A program made the position numbers and the translations under genes. The notes below the pieces were generated by a model that saw nothing but the letters and a program-made list of their open reading frames with translations, had not been told where the DNA came from and did not search any database. Source: Vogesella sp. LIG4 (GTDB lineage Bacteria > Pseudomonadota > Gammaproteobacteria > Burkholderiales > Chromobacteriaceae). From it: a stretch of 64,000 nucleotides of DNA. The DNA is taken from assembly GCF_900090205.1 (NCBI RefSeq), contig NZ_LT607802.1:4060879-4124878 (forward strand), given 5' to 3'. Positions 54,837 to 62,726 of the stretch are shown piece after piece (the stretch's first letter is position 1; the number at the start of each line of letters is the position of its first letter).

Positions 54837-55715
54837 ATGCGCAAGCCATTATTCTGCCTTGTACCAACTGCCGGCTTGCTGTTGGCCGCATGCAGCACGC
54901 TGGCACCGCTGCCACCACCCGCCTACCCGCAGGCCATCGCCACTACCCCGGCCATCGAGCGACTGATCACCCAAACCTACGCCAGTCTTGAACAGCATAA
55001 GGCGCTGGCAATTTCCGCCGATGGCCATTACGGCTATGGCTGGGGTGGCGTCACCATCGACCGCTCCGCCAGAACGGCGATGAATATCTGCCAGCATTAC
55101 GCCCAGCAGCCCTGCCGCCTGCATCTGCTGGATGAGCGCCCGGCCCAGGAGGATTACCTGGCTTTCTCCCGGTTATCGCATGCGGCACTACAGGCGCTGC
55201 AGCTACCAGACAGGCGGGACTACCACTTCGAAGGCCTGTTCTACGATGTAGCCCCGCCAAGCGAGGTGCGCCTGGCCGATAAGGGCTACGAGGACAAGAC
55301 ACCGGCCACCCTGCCCGGTATCACAACGCTGAAAACCTACGACTTGGTGAAGGTGATCCGGCAACGACAGCCGCTCCTGCTGGACGCCAAGGGCTGGAAT
55401 GCGCCGGACGCCACCACCCTGCCCGGCGCTTGCACCATAGACTGGCTGGGCACGCTATGGAACCGGCAGCAGGAAGCCGCCATTGTTGCCGAACTGCGCC
55501 GGGTGATGATCTCGCTTGAACCGGACAAATCGCGGCCTATCGTGGTGTTTTGCGCGTCAGCGGAATGCTGGTTAAGCATCAATGCGCTGCTGCGGCTGCA
55601 GGCCATCGGCTACCAGCGGCTGTACTGGTACCGCGGCGGGCTGGAAGCCTGGAAAGCGGCCCGGCTGCCACTGGTGCCGGCAGTGATGCACGCCACCGTG
55701 TTTCCCGGCGGTTAG
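54837..55715 (+). CDS. Rhodanese-domain lipoprotein
   Basis: The 292-residue protein has a lipobox LLLAACS near residue 19. A first domain (to about 120) contains SADGHYGYGWGGVTIDRSA, like small secreted DUF domains. The second is a rhodanese fold with VVFCASAECWLS and YWYRGGLEAWK. A Cys at the rhodanese active position suggests sulfur transfer or a redox role in the periplasm. AGGAG lies before the ATG at 54837. The lipobox codons coincide with a reverse motif copy (54882). Confidence 0.78.
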   Translation: MRKPLFCLVPTAGLLLAACSTLAPLPPPAYPQAIATTPAIERLITQTYASLEQHKALAISADGHYGYGWGGVTIDRSARTAMNICQHYAQQPCRLHLLDERPAQEDYLAFSRLSHAALQALQLPDRRDYHFEGLFYDVAPPSEVRLADKGYEDKTPATLPGITTLKTYDLVKVIRQRQPLLLDAKGWNAPDATTLPGACTIDWLGTLWNRQQEAAIVAELRRVMISLEPDKSRPIVVFCASAECWLSINALLRLQAIGYQRLYWYRGGLEAWKAARLPLVPAVMHATVFPGG

Positions 55716-55720
55716 CGTCG

Positions 55721-56158
55721 TTACGGGGCCTCCACCAGCAGCGCCAGCAACTGCAGCGACTGCTGCCAACCCACGTAGCAGTTTTCCGGCGGAATGGCGG
55801 CGGGAATGCCCTCCTGCACGATGTTTACCTCGGTACCGCAGGACACCGCGCTGAAGGTGATGGTGGTGCGCATCTCGCCCGGCAGATTGGGGTCGTCGAA
55901 GCGGTCGGTGTGGCTGATGCGCTGGCCGGGCAGCAGTTCCAGGTACTCGCCGCCGAAGCTGTGCTGCTGGCCACTGCCCAGATGGGTGAACGACATGCGG
56001 TAGCTGCCGCCGACGCGGGCATCGATGCTGTGCACGTGGCCGGTAAAGCCATGCGGCGGCAGCCACTTGGCCATGGCGTCCGCGTCGAGAAAGGCGTGGT
56101 AGAGCTTGTCGGGTGTCGCGCAGATAACGCGGTGCAGACGTACGGTGTTGCTGCTCAT
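55721..56158 (-). CDS. SRPBCC (AHSA1-like) domain protein
   Basis: The 145-residue protein has the START-like fold of the AHSA1 group (RVICATPDKLYHAFLD, WLPPHGFTG, GGSYRMSFTH, GEYLELLPGQRISHTDRF). Members bind hydrophobic ligands, and the function here is unknown. It converges on the rhodanese lipoprotein with only 5 bp between stops. Confidence 0.87.
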   Translation of the reverse strand: MSSNTVRLHRVICATPDKLYHAFLDADAMAKWLPPHGFTGHVHSIDARVGGSYRMSFTHLGSGQQHSFGGEYLELLPGQRISHTDRFDDPNLPGEMRTTITFSAVSCGTEVNIVQEGIPAAIPPENCYVGWQQSLQLLALLVEAP

Positions 56159-56217
56159 GATCGGGCTCCTGCCGGGGGGATGTCACCAGTCTAGACCACG
56201 CAGCCCGCCAGCCGGGT

Positions 56218-57636
56218 TCAATTGCCGGCAGCCAGCTCCGCCACCCGCTGCAGGCCGCGTTCGTAGGCATCGCTCCACGGGTAGCAGCAGGACAGCCGGA
56301 TGCAGTTGCGGTAGCGCCCGCGCGGCGAGTACAGCGCGCCGGGCACCAGCAGCATCTTCTCGGCGTAGGCGGCACGCGACAGCGCCAGCGAATCGGCTTC
56401 GCCCGGCAGCTCCACCCACAGCACGCAACCACCGGTGGGCGAGGTGGCGCGGGTGCCTGGCGGAAAGTAATTGGCCACCACGTCCTGCAGCCGCGACATC
56501 TGCGACTGGTAATGGCGGCGCAGGAAGCGCAGGTGCTGGTCGTAGGCGCCGTCCTGCAGGTAGCTGGCCAGGGTTTCCTCCAGCAGCCGCGGCTGCGACA
56601 GCGAGGAGGCGAACTTGAGCCGGGTCAGCTCGCGGCGGTAGCGGCCCGGCGCGATCCAGCCGGTGCGAAAGCCCGGCGCCAGCGTCTTGTTGAAGCTGCC
56701 GCACAGCAGCACGTAGCCGTCGCGGTCGAAGGCTTTTACCGCGTCCGGCGTCAGCTGGCCGTAGAACAGGTCGGCGTGCGGGCAATCCTCGATCAGCGGC
56801 ACCTGGTGCTCGTTCACCAGTGCGGCCAACCTTTTCTTGTTCTCCAGCGGCATGGTGGCGCCCAGCGGGTTGTGTACCGTGGGCATGGCGACGATGGCGT
56901 TGAGCCGCCCTTCGCTCAGCAGCAGTTCCAGCGCGTCCAGCGACAGCCCGGTGGTGGGGTGGGTGGGAATCTCGATCACCTTCAGCCCCAGGCTTTTCAG
57001 CAGCGGCAACAGCAGAAAATAGGTGGGCGATTCCAGGCCTATGGTGTCGCCGTGCTTGCACACCGTGCGCAGCGCCAGTTGCAGCGCCTCGGTGCAGCCA
57101 TTGGTGGTGACGATGTCGTCCGCCGTCAGCGCCACGCCCCAGGCCAGCGCACGGCGCGCCACCTGCTCGCGCAGCGCCAGCGAGCCCGGCGGGTAGCTGT
57201 AGTCGGTAGCCAGCTCCGGCTGCTCGCGGGTGAGCTTGCCAAGAATGCTCTTGAGGCGGCTGGTGGGGTAGAAATCGCTGCCGCGCGGCGAAGCCATGGA
57301 CAGATCCAGGTAGCCCGGCTGCTGCTGTGCGGCCAACACCAGCTCGATATTGTCCAGCACCTCGTCACCGGTGGCCACGGTGCCGCTCTGGCGCCGCATG
57401 TGCGGCAGCGGCAACCGCGTCTGCGCCCGCACGTAGAAGCCGGACTGCGGCCGCGCCTCCACCAGGCCGCGTTCTTCCAGCAGCCGGTAGGCGGACAGGA
57501 TGGTGGCCGGGCTCACCTGGTACTGCTCGCAGGCCTTGCGTACCGAGGGCATCTTCTGCCCCGGCTGCAGCACGCCACGCTGCATCATGGCTGTCCATTC
57601 GCCTACCAGCCGCATATAGAGGGATTCTTGCGCCAT
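56218..57636 (-). CDS. MocR-type regulator (GntR helix-turn-helix plus aminotransferase domain)
   Basis: The 472-residue protein has an N-terminal winged helix (MPSVRKACEQYQVSPATILSAYRLLEERG) and a class I aminotransferase domain. The PLP Lys lies in CGSFNKTLAPGFRTGW. Such proteins sense PLP or amino compounds and usually control a divergent gene. Here that is a LysE exporter across a 152-bp gap with a perfect inverted repeat. Motif copies lie at 56821 and 57328. Confidence 0.9.
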   Translation of the reverse strand: MAQESLYMRLVGEWTAMMQRGVLQPGQKMPSVRKACEQYQVSPATILSAYRLLEERGLVEARPQSGFYVRAQTRLPLPHMRRQSGTVATGDEVLDNIELVLAAQQQPGYLDLSMASPRGSDFYPTSRLKSILGKLTREQPELATDYSYPPGSLALREQVARRALAWGVALTADDIVTTNGCTEALQLALRTVCKHGDTIGLESPTYFLLLPLLKSLGLKVIEIPTHPTTGLSLDALELLLSEGRLNAIVAMPTVHNPLGATMPLENKKRLAALVNEHQVPLIEDCPHADLFYGQLTPDAVKAFDRDGYVLLCGSFNKTLAPGFRTGWIAPGRYRRELTRLKFASSLSQPRLLEETLASYLQDGAYDQHLRFLRRHYQSQMSRLQDVVANYFPPGTRATSPTGGCVLWVELPGEADSLALSRAAYAEKMLLVPGALYSPRGRYRNCIRLSCCYPWSDAYERGLQRVAELAAGN

Positions 57637-57667
57637 ATTGCACCTGCACAGTTTGGGGCTTTACCGA

Positions 57668-57701
57668 CCATAACAGTTTTGCCAACCGCAAACTGTTATG
57701 G
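57668..57701. promoter_or_regulatory. Operator-like inverted repeat between the MocR and LysE genes
   Basis: CCATAACAGTTT and AAACTGTTATGG are perfect 12-bp arms around 10 bases. A further CTGTTAT lies at 57724-57730, exactly 31 bp (three helical turns) from the one in the right arm. No T-run, so it is not a terminator. It is the obvious binding site for the MocR protein. Confidence 0.7.
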
Positions 57702-57788
57702 TTTCAAATTGAAATTTCTGAATCTGTTATTGTAGCGCGGCAATGCCTATCATCACAGCCATCGAAAACAGCTTTGTGATGCAGCGCC

Positions 57789-58421
57789 ATGAATACCGCA
57801 GCACTGGTGATCTACCTGGCCGTGATGGCCATCACCCCCGGCCCCAATAATCTGATCCTGGCCGCCTCCGGCCTGAATCACGGCTTCCGCCGCACCGTGC
57901 CGTCGCTGTTCGGCATCTCCACCGGCATTGCGCTGCAGGCTGCCATCATCATCGTATTCATGGGCCAGCTGGCCGGGCTGCTGGGCAGCGTGAAACCGCT
58001 GCTCACCGTGGCCGGCTGCGGCTACCTGTTGTACCTGGCGTGGCAGATCCAGCGCAGCAGCGTGCTGGACGACGAGGACGGCGCGGTGAAGCCGATGTCC
58101 TTCATGGGCGGTATCTGGTTCCAGTGGCTCAACCCCAAGACCTGGATGATCAGCCTGAACATGGGCATGGTGTTCCTGCCGCAGAGCATGCCGGCCAGCC
58201 AGGCAGCGCTGCTGTTCTTCATGGTGGTGTTCGCCACCATCATGCCGTGCATTACCGTGTGGGCCGGCGCCGGCGTGGCGCTGCAGCGGCTGCTGAACAC
58301 CCCGCGCCGCATGCGCTGCTTCAACACCGCCATGGCGCTGACCCTGGCCGTGACCGCACTGTGGCTGATGCTGGCCAACCTGCCGGGCAGCCACAGCCTG
58401 CCAGCCGGCCTCAACGCCTGA
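57789..58421 (+). CDS. LysE family amino-acid exporter
   Basis: The 210-residue protein has six helices and the family start AITPGPNNLILAASGLNHGF, plus WLNPKTWM. It probably exports an amino acid or related compound. It is divergent from the MocR regulator and likely its target. Confidence 0.88.
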   Translation: MNTAALVIYLAVMAITPGPNNLILAASGLNHGFRRTVPSLFGISTGIALQAAIIIVFMGQLAGLLGSVKPLLTVAGCGYLLYLAWQIQRSSVLDDEDGAVKPMSFMGGIWFQWLNPKTWMISLNMGMVFLPQSMPASQAALLFFMVVFATIMPCITVWAGAGVALQRLLNTPRRMRCFNTAMALTLAVTALWLMLANLPGSHSLPAGLNA

Positions 58422-58441
58422 TCGCACTGTTCCGCACAACG

Positions 58442-58472
58442 TTGGCCGCATTGCCGCAAGGCATGCGGCCAA
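58442..58472. terminator. Inverted motif pair between the LysE gene and gltX
   Basis: TTGGCCGCA at 58442 and TGCGGCCAA at 58464 face each other across 13 bases. The pairing arms extend to AGTT/AACT-type ends with one mismatch. It lies 20 bp after the LysE stop. No strong T-run follows, so termination is less sure than at the other pairs. Confidence 0.6.
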
Positions 58473-58491
58473 CTTGCTTTGCGCCACCGGT

Positions 58492-58521
58492 TTGCCCGCG
58501 CTTTGGCCGGCAACGTACAAT
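58492..58521 (+). promoter_or_regulatory. Promoter of gltX
   Basis: TTGCCC (58492-58497) and TACAAT (58516-58521) are spaced by 18 bp. Transcription should begin about 30 nt before gltX. Confidence 0.5.
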
Positions 58522-58557
58522 AGCCGCCTTACCGAATATCCAGTTCAGGCGTAGACC

Positions 58558-59943
58558 ATGATCCGCACCCGTTTTGCCCCCAGCCCCACCGGTTTCCTGC
58601 ACATCGGTGGCGTGCGCACCGCGCTGTTTTCCTGGGCATTTGCCCGCAAGAATGCCGGCACCTTCGTGCTGCGCATCGAAGACACCGACCTGGAGCGCTC
58701 CACCCCGGAATCGGTGAAGGCGATCATGGACGGCATGCACTGGGTAGGCCTGGACTACGACGAAGGCCCGTTCTACCAGACCCAGCGCTTCGACCGTTAC
58801 AAGGACGTGATCCAGCAGCTGCTGGCCAGCGGCCACGCCTACCACTGCTACATGAGCAAGGAAGAGCTGGATGCGCTGCGCGCGCAGCAGGAAGCCAACG
58901 GCGAGAAGCCGCGCTACAACCGCCTGTGGCGCCCGGAGGCAGGCAAGACCCTGCCGGCGATTCCGGCCGGCGTGCAGCCGGTGGTGCGCTTCCGCAACCC
59001 GATCGGCGGTTCGGTGGTGTGGGACGACGCGGTAAAAGGCCGCATCGAGATCAGCAACGACGAGCTGGACGACCTGATCATCGCCCGCCCGGACGGCAGC
59101 CCCACCTACAACTTCTGCGTGGTGGTGGACGACTGGGACATGAACATCACCCACGTGATCCGCGGTGACGACCACGTGAACAACACCCCGCGCCAGATCA
59201 ACATCCTGCTGGCGCTGGGCGCGCCGCTGCCGGTGTACGCGCATCTGCCGATGATCCTCAACGAGAACGGCAACAAGATGTCCAAGCGCCGCGACGCGGT
59301 AAGCGTGGTGGACTACGCCGACAAGGGCATCCTGCCGGAAGCGCTGCTGAACTACCTGGCGCGCCTGGGCTGGGGCCACGGCGACGAGGAATTCTTCAAC
59401 ATGGAGCAGTTCGTGGAATGGTTCAGCCTGGAGGCGGTAAGCCCGTCCGCCAGCCGCTTCAACCACGAAAAATTCATGTGGCTGAACGCGCAGCACATCA
59501 AGGCCGCCGACAACCAGCGCCTGGCCGACCTGATCGCCGGCCGCCTGGCTGCGGCCAACGTTGCCACCGGCAATGGCCCGGCACTGGCCGACGTGGTGGC
59601 ACTGGTGAAGGAACGCATCCAGGACCTGAACGCCCTGGCGCAGGAAGTGGACTACTTCTACGCCAAGCGCGAGCCGCAGGCTGCCGACGTGGAAAAACAC
59701 CTGCCGGCCGACAGCCGCGAACGCATGCTGCGCTTTGCCGACAAGCTGGCCGCACTGCAGAGCTGGACTGCCGAAAGCATCCACGAGCTGTTCAAGCCGT
59801 TCTGCGCCGAGGAAGGCATCAAGATGGGCCAGCTGGGCATGCCGCTGCGCGTGCTGGTATGCGGCACTACCCAGACCCCGTCGGTGGACGCGGTGCTGGC
59901 GCTGATCGGCAAGGACGAAGTGCTGCGCCGCCTGCGCGCCTGA
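58558..59943 (+). CDS. gltX: Glutamyl-tRNA synthetase
   Basis: GltX charges tRNA-Glu. The 461-residue protein has the class I HIGH motif as [12 protein letters not shown] and the KMSKS motif as KMSKRRD. It lacks the usual Cys-rich zinc site and matches the beta-proteobacterial form in length. A motif copy lies at 59550. A strong terminator follows. Confidence 0.97.
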   Translation: MIRTRFAPSPTGFLHIGGVRTALFSWAFARKNAGTFVLRIEDTDLERSTPESVKAIMDGMHWVGLDYDEGPFYQTQRFDRYKDVIQQLLASGHAYHCYMSKEELDALRAQQEANGEKPRYNRLWRPEAGKTLPAIPAGVQPVVRFRNPIGGSVVWDDAVKGRIEISNDELDDLIIARPDGSPTYNFCVVVDDWDMNITHVIRGDDHVNNTPRQINILLALGAPLPVYAHLPMILNENGNKMSKRRDAVSVVDYADKGILPEALLNYLARLGWGHGDEEFFNMEQFVEWFSLEAVSPSASRFNHEKFMWLNAQHIKAADNQRLADLIAGRLAAANVATGNGPALADVVALVKERIQDLNALAQEVDYFYAKREPQAADVEKHLPADSRERMLRFADKLAALQSWTAESIHELFKPFCAEEGIKMGQLGMPLRVLVCGTTQTPSVDAVLALIGKDEVLRRLRA

Positions 59944-59960
59944 GCACACGCTGCGATCGA

Positions 59961-59994
59961 ATGAAAAAACCCGGCTGACGCCGGGTTTTTTCAT
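59961..59994. terminator. Bidirectional terminator between gltX and the EAL gene
   Basis: Fifteen-base arms (ATGAAAAAACCCGGC with its complement) pair around a TGAC loop and include six-base A and T runs. Confidence 0.9.
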
Positions 59995-60004
59995 TCCTGC
60001 CGCA

Positions 60005-62668
60005 CTATGGCAGCGCCGGTTGCAACTCCGTGATGTAGTGCCCGGTGCCTGCGGCCAACCAGTCGATGAACTGGTCCGCCGCCAGCGGCGGCTTCAGCCA
60101 GTAGCCCTGCACGTACTCGCACTGCCAGCTTTCCAGCAGGCGGGCCACGGCAAGGGTCTCCACGCCCTCGGCCACTACCCGCATGCCCACGCTGTGGCCG
60201 ATGCCAATGATGGAGCGGATGATGGCGGCATCGTCGCTCTGCTCGCTGCTGCTGCGTTCCAGCGGCGCCACAAAGGCACGGTCGATCTTGAGTTCTTTCA
60301 CCGGCAGCTGCTTGAGCATGGCCAGCGAAGAGTAGCCGGTGCCGAAGTCGTCGATCGACAGCGTTACCCCCAGTTCGCACAGCGCAGCCAGCACCAGGCG
60401 CACGCTGTCGAGATTCTGCATGATGCCGCTTTCGGTGATCTCCAGCGTCAACTGCGCCGCCGGCACCTCGTAGCTTTCCAGCAGTTTCCGCACCTGTTCG
60501 GGCAACTGGCGGTGGTGCAGATCCTGTGCCGACAGGTTCAGCGCCAGGCCGATGTGGTAGCCGCGCTGCCGCCACTTGGCCATCTGCGCAATGCCGCGCT
60601 CCAGCACCCACATGCTCAGCTGCCAGGAGGCATCCGCCCTTTCCACCAGCGGAATGAACTCCACCGGCGAGATGCGCCCCAGTTGCGGGTGATCCCAGCG
60701 CAGCAGCGCCTCGGCCTTGTCCACCTGCCCGGTGCGCAGGTTCAGTTTCGGCTGATACACCATCAGGAACTGTTCGCCGGCAATGGCGGAGCGCAAATCG
60801 CGCAGCAGCAGGTTGCGCCGTTCGAAAATCTTGTCGCTGCCGCTGTGGTAGGTCTGGATGTGGCTCACCAGGTGTGCCGCCTCCCGCTTGGCGATGTGGG
60901 CATGCTGCAGCAGGATTTCCGCCTCCTTGCCGTCCTCCGGGTAAGCGGCAAGCCCCATGCGCGGGCGCAGCACGATCTCCGATTCAGCGTAGGCGATGGG
61001 CTGCGTCAGGCGCTGCATCAACTGGGAGGCGACGGACAGCGCCTGAATGGTATCCATGCCGTGCAGTACCAGGATGAACTGGTCGCTCAACTGCTTGGCC
61101 ATCATATCGCCCGGCCCCAGCAGCGCCTGGCAACGCCGGCTCAGCTCCAGCAGGGCATAGTCACCACCGGCATGGCCAAACTGATCGTTGACGGCCTTGA
61201 AGTCGAAGATGCCGATGTGGATGACGGCGAATGGCCGTTGCTGATCCATGCGCTGCCGCAGCCACTCCAGCAGCGCCAGGCGATTGGGCAGACCGGTAAG
61301 CTTGTCGTGCCGCAATTCGTGTTCCTCCTGCGCCCGCAGCCTGGTGTGCGCCTCATGCGCCTGCTGTGCAGCCTTGAGCTTTTCCTGCCGCATCTGGATC
61401 AGTATCCTGGCCATCGCATAGGCCAGTACCAGCGCCTGGAACAGACCGGCCATCTGGAACACCGACTGGTCGAACGTGACCGTGCGCAGCAAGCCCATGG
61501 CGCGCAAGGCATTGAGCAGCACCGCCACCACTTGCGCTGCCACGGCAATCACCATCATCCAGGCGCCGGGCACCTGGCGGATAGCCAGCCAGCAGACAGT
61601 CAGAAACACCGGCAGCGTCAGCCATGCTGCCACCAGCGTGGAATATACCGCCCACTGGATGTGGTCAAACACCGCAGGCAGCCCCGATACGGCAGCCAGC
61701 GTGCACCACAGCATCAACCCGTTCCACAACCACCGCGGCAGGTGGCTGCGCGCCTTGAGCAGGTCGAACACCAGCGCGGTGTACAGCAGGATGGTCAGCG
61801 GCCCCACGATAAAGACAATGCGGCTATGCAGGCCGGGCGCATTCGGCCACAGGAACATCAGGTCGTACGAGGTCTTGGCCATGCTGTAAACCAGCAGGCC
61901 TGCCAGCGCCAGGCCATACAGCAGGATGCTGCGCTGCCGCGTGGCGGTGTAGGCGCTAAACGCAACAATGACAATGGCGCCCAGCCCACCGAATATCAGG
62001 CCATTGGCAAAGTCTTCCTTCTGCTCTGCTTCCAGATAGGCTTTCTCGGACAGCAGTTGCGGCTGCAGCAACTGGTGCCAGCCATCGAAAGAAGCGCTAC
62101 GCACATAGAGTTCGACATCGCGGGACGCCGGCACCTGCACCGGAATGCCCTGATGGCGGGTTGGCAGGCTTCTCACCTGCATGGGCAGACGATCACCCAT
62201 GCGCCCCTGGGTCAGCCGGTTGCCGCTGGCGCTATCCAGCACATACCAGTCCAGGTAGTCCTCGTGCGAAACGCCAAAATCCACTACCACATTGCGGCTG
62301 GCACTACTGCCATTGTGCAGGCGCACGCTCAGCCAGTAGACCGCCTTGCTGGCGCCGAAATGAAAGCTGTTCTGGCGCGTATGCCGCCAGTCACAGCTGC
62401 GCCGCGCCTCCTCCACCGTCCGCTCCTGCCGGTCCTCGCACCACTGCATCAGCGGCGCCAGGTTCTGTTTTTCATACTGGCTGTCGCCGACATAGCGCGG
62501 CACCACCACGGCCTGGCCAACTTGTGTCAGCACCGACTGTGCGGTGACGGACCCCGTCATCACCAGCAATTGCAGCACCACCGCCAGGCAGCCAAGCAGC
62601 AGCCATGCCCTCGGCCACGGGGGCAGATCACGAAAGCGCGTCGCCTGTGTTGAAGTACTCGTTACCAT
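60005..62668 (-). CDS. 7TM-DISM sensor with degenerate GGDEF and intact EAL domain
   Basis: The 887-residue protein has a signal peptide, a periplasmic 7TMR-DISMED2-like domain (about 50-215, FGASKAVYWLSVRL), seven helices (about 225-430), a GGDEF-like domain and an EAL domain. The GGDEF site reads LSDQF at 527-531, so cyclase activity should be lost. The EAL motif at 653-655 (KAEALLRWDHP) and IDDFGTGYSSL are intact, so it is probably a cyclic di-GMP phosphodiesterase. It converges on gltX. A motif copy lies at 60050. Confidence 0.9.
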   Translation of the reverse strand: MVTSTSTQATRFRDLPPWPRAWLLLGCLAVVLQLLVMTGSVTAQSVLTQVGQAVVVPRYVGDSQYEKQNLAPLMQWCEDRQERTVEEARRSCDWRHTRQNSFHFGASKAVYWLSVRLHNGSSASRNVVVDFGVSHEDYLDWYVLDSASGNRLTQGRMGDRLPMQVRSLPTRHQGIPVQVPASRDVELYVRSASFDGWHQLLQPQLLSEKAYLEAEQKEDFANGLIFGGLGAIVIVAFSAYTATRQRSILLYGLALAGLLVYSMAKTSYDLMFLWPNAPGLHSRIVFIVGPLTILLYTALVFDLLKARSHLPRWLWNGLMLWCTLAAVSGLPAVFDHIQWAVYSTLVAAWLTLPVFLTVCWLAIRQVPGAWMMVIAVAAQVVAVLLNALRAMGLLRTVTFDQSVFQMAGLFQALVLAYAMARILIQMRQEKLKAAQQAHEAHTRLRAQEEHELRHDKLTGLPNRLALLEWLRQRMDQQRPFAVIHIGIFDFKAVNDQFGHAGGDYALLELSRRCQALLGPGDMMAKQLSDQFILVLHGMDTIQALSVASQLMQRLTQPIAYAESEIVLRPRMGLAAYPEDGKEAEILLQHAHIAKREAAHLVSHIQTYHSGSDKIFERRNLLLRDLRSAIAGEQFLMVYQPKLNLRTGQVDKAEALLRWDHPQLGRISPVEFIPLVERADASWQLSMWVLERGIAQMAKWRQRGYHIGLALNLSAQDLHHRQLPEQVRKLLESYEVPAAQLTLEITESGIMQNLDSVRLVLAALCELGVTLSIDDFGTGYSSLAMLKQLPVKELKIDRAFVAPLERSSSEQSDDAAIIRSIIGIGHSVGMRVVAEGVETLAVARLLESWQCEYVQGYWLKPPLAADQFIDWLAAGTGHYITELQPALP

Positions 62669-62726
62669 GATGCAACCCGATGCTGTTTATTCCGGCGTGC
62701 CCTGCACACCATGCCGCCAGCCTGCT

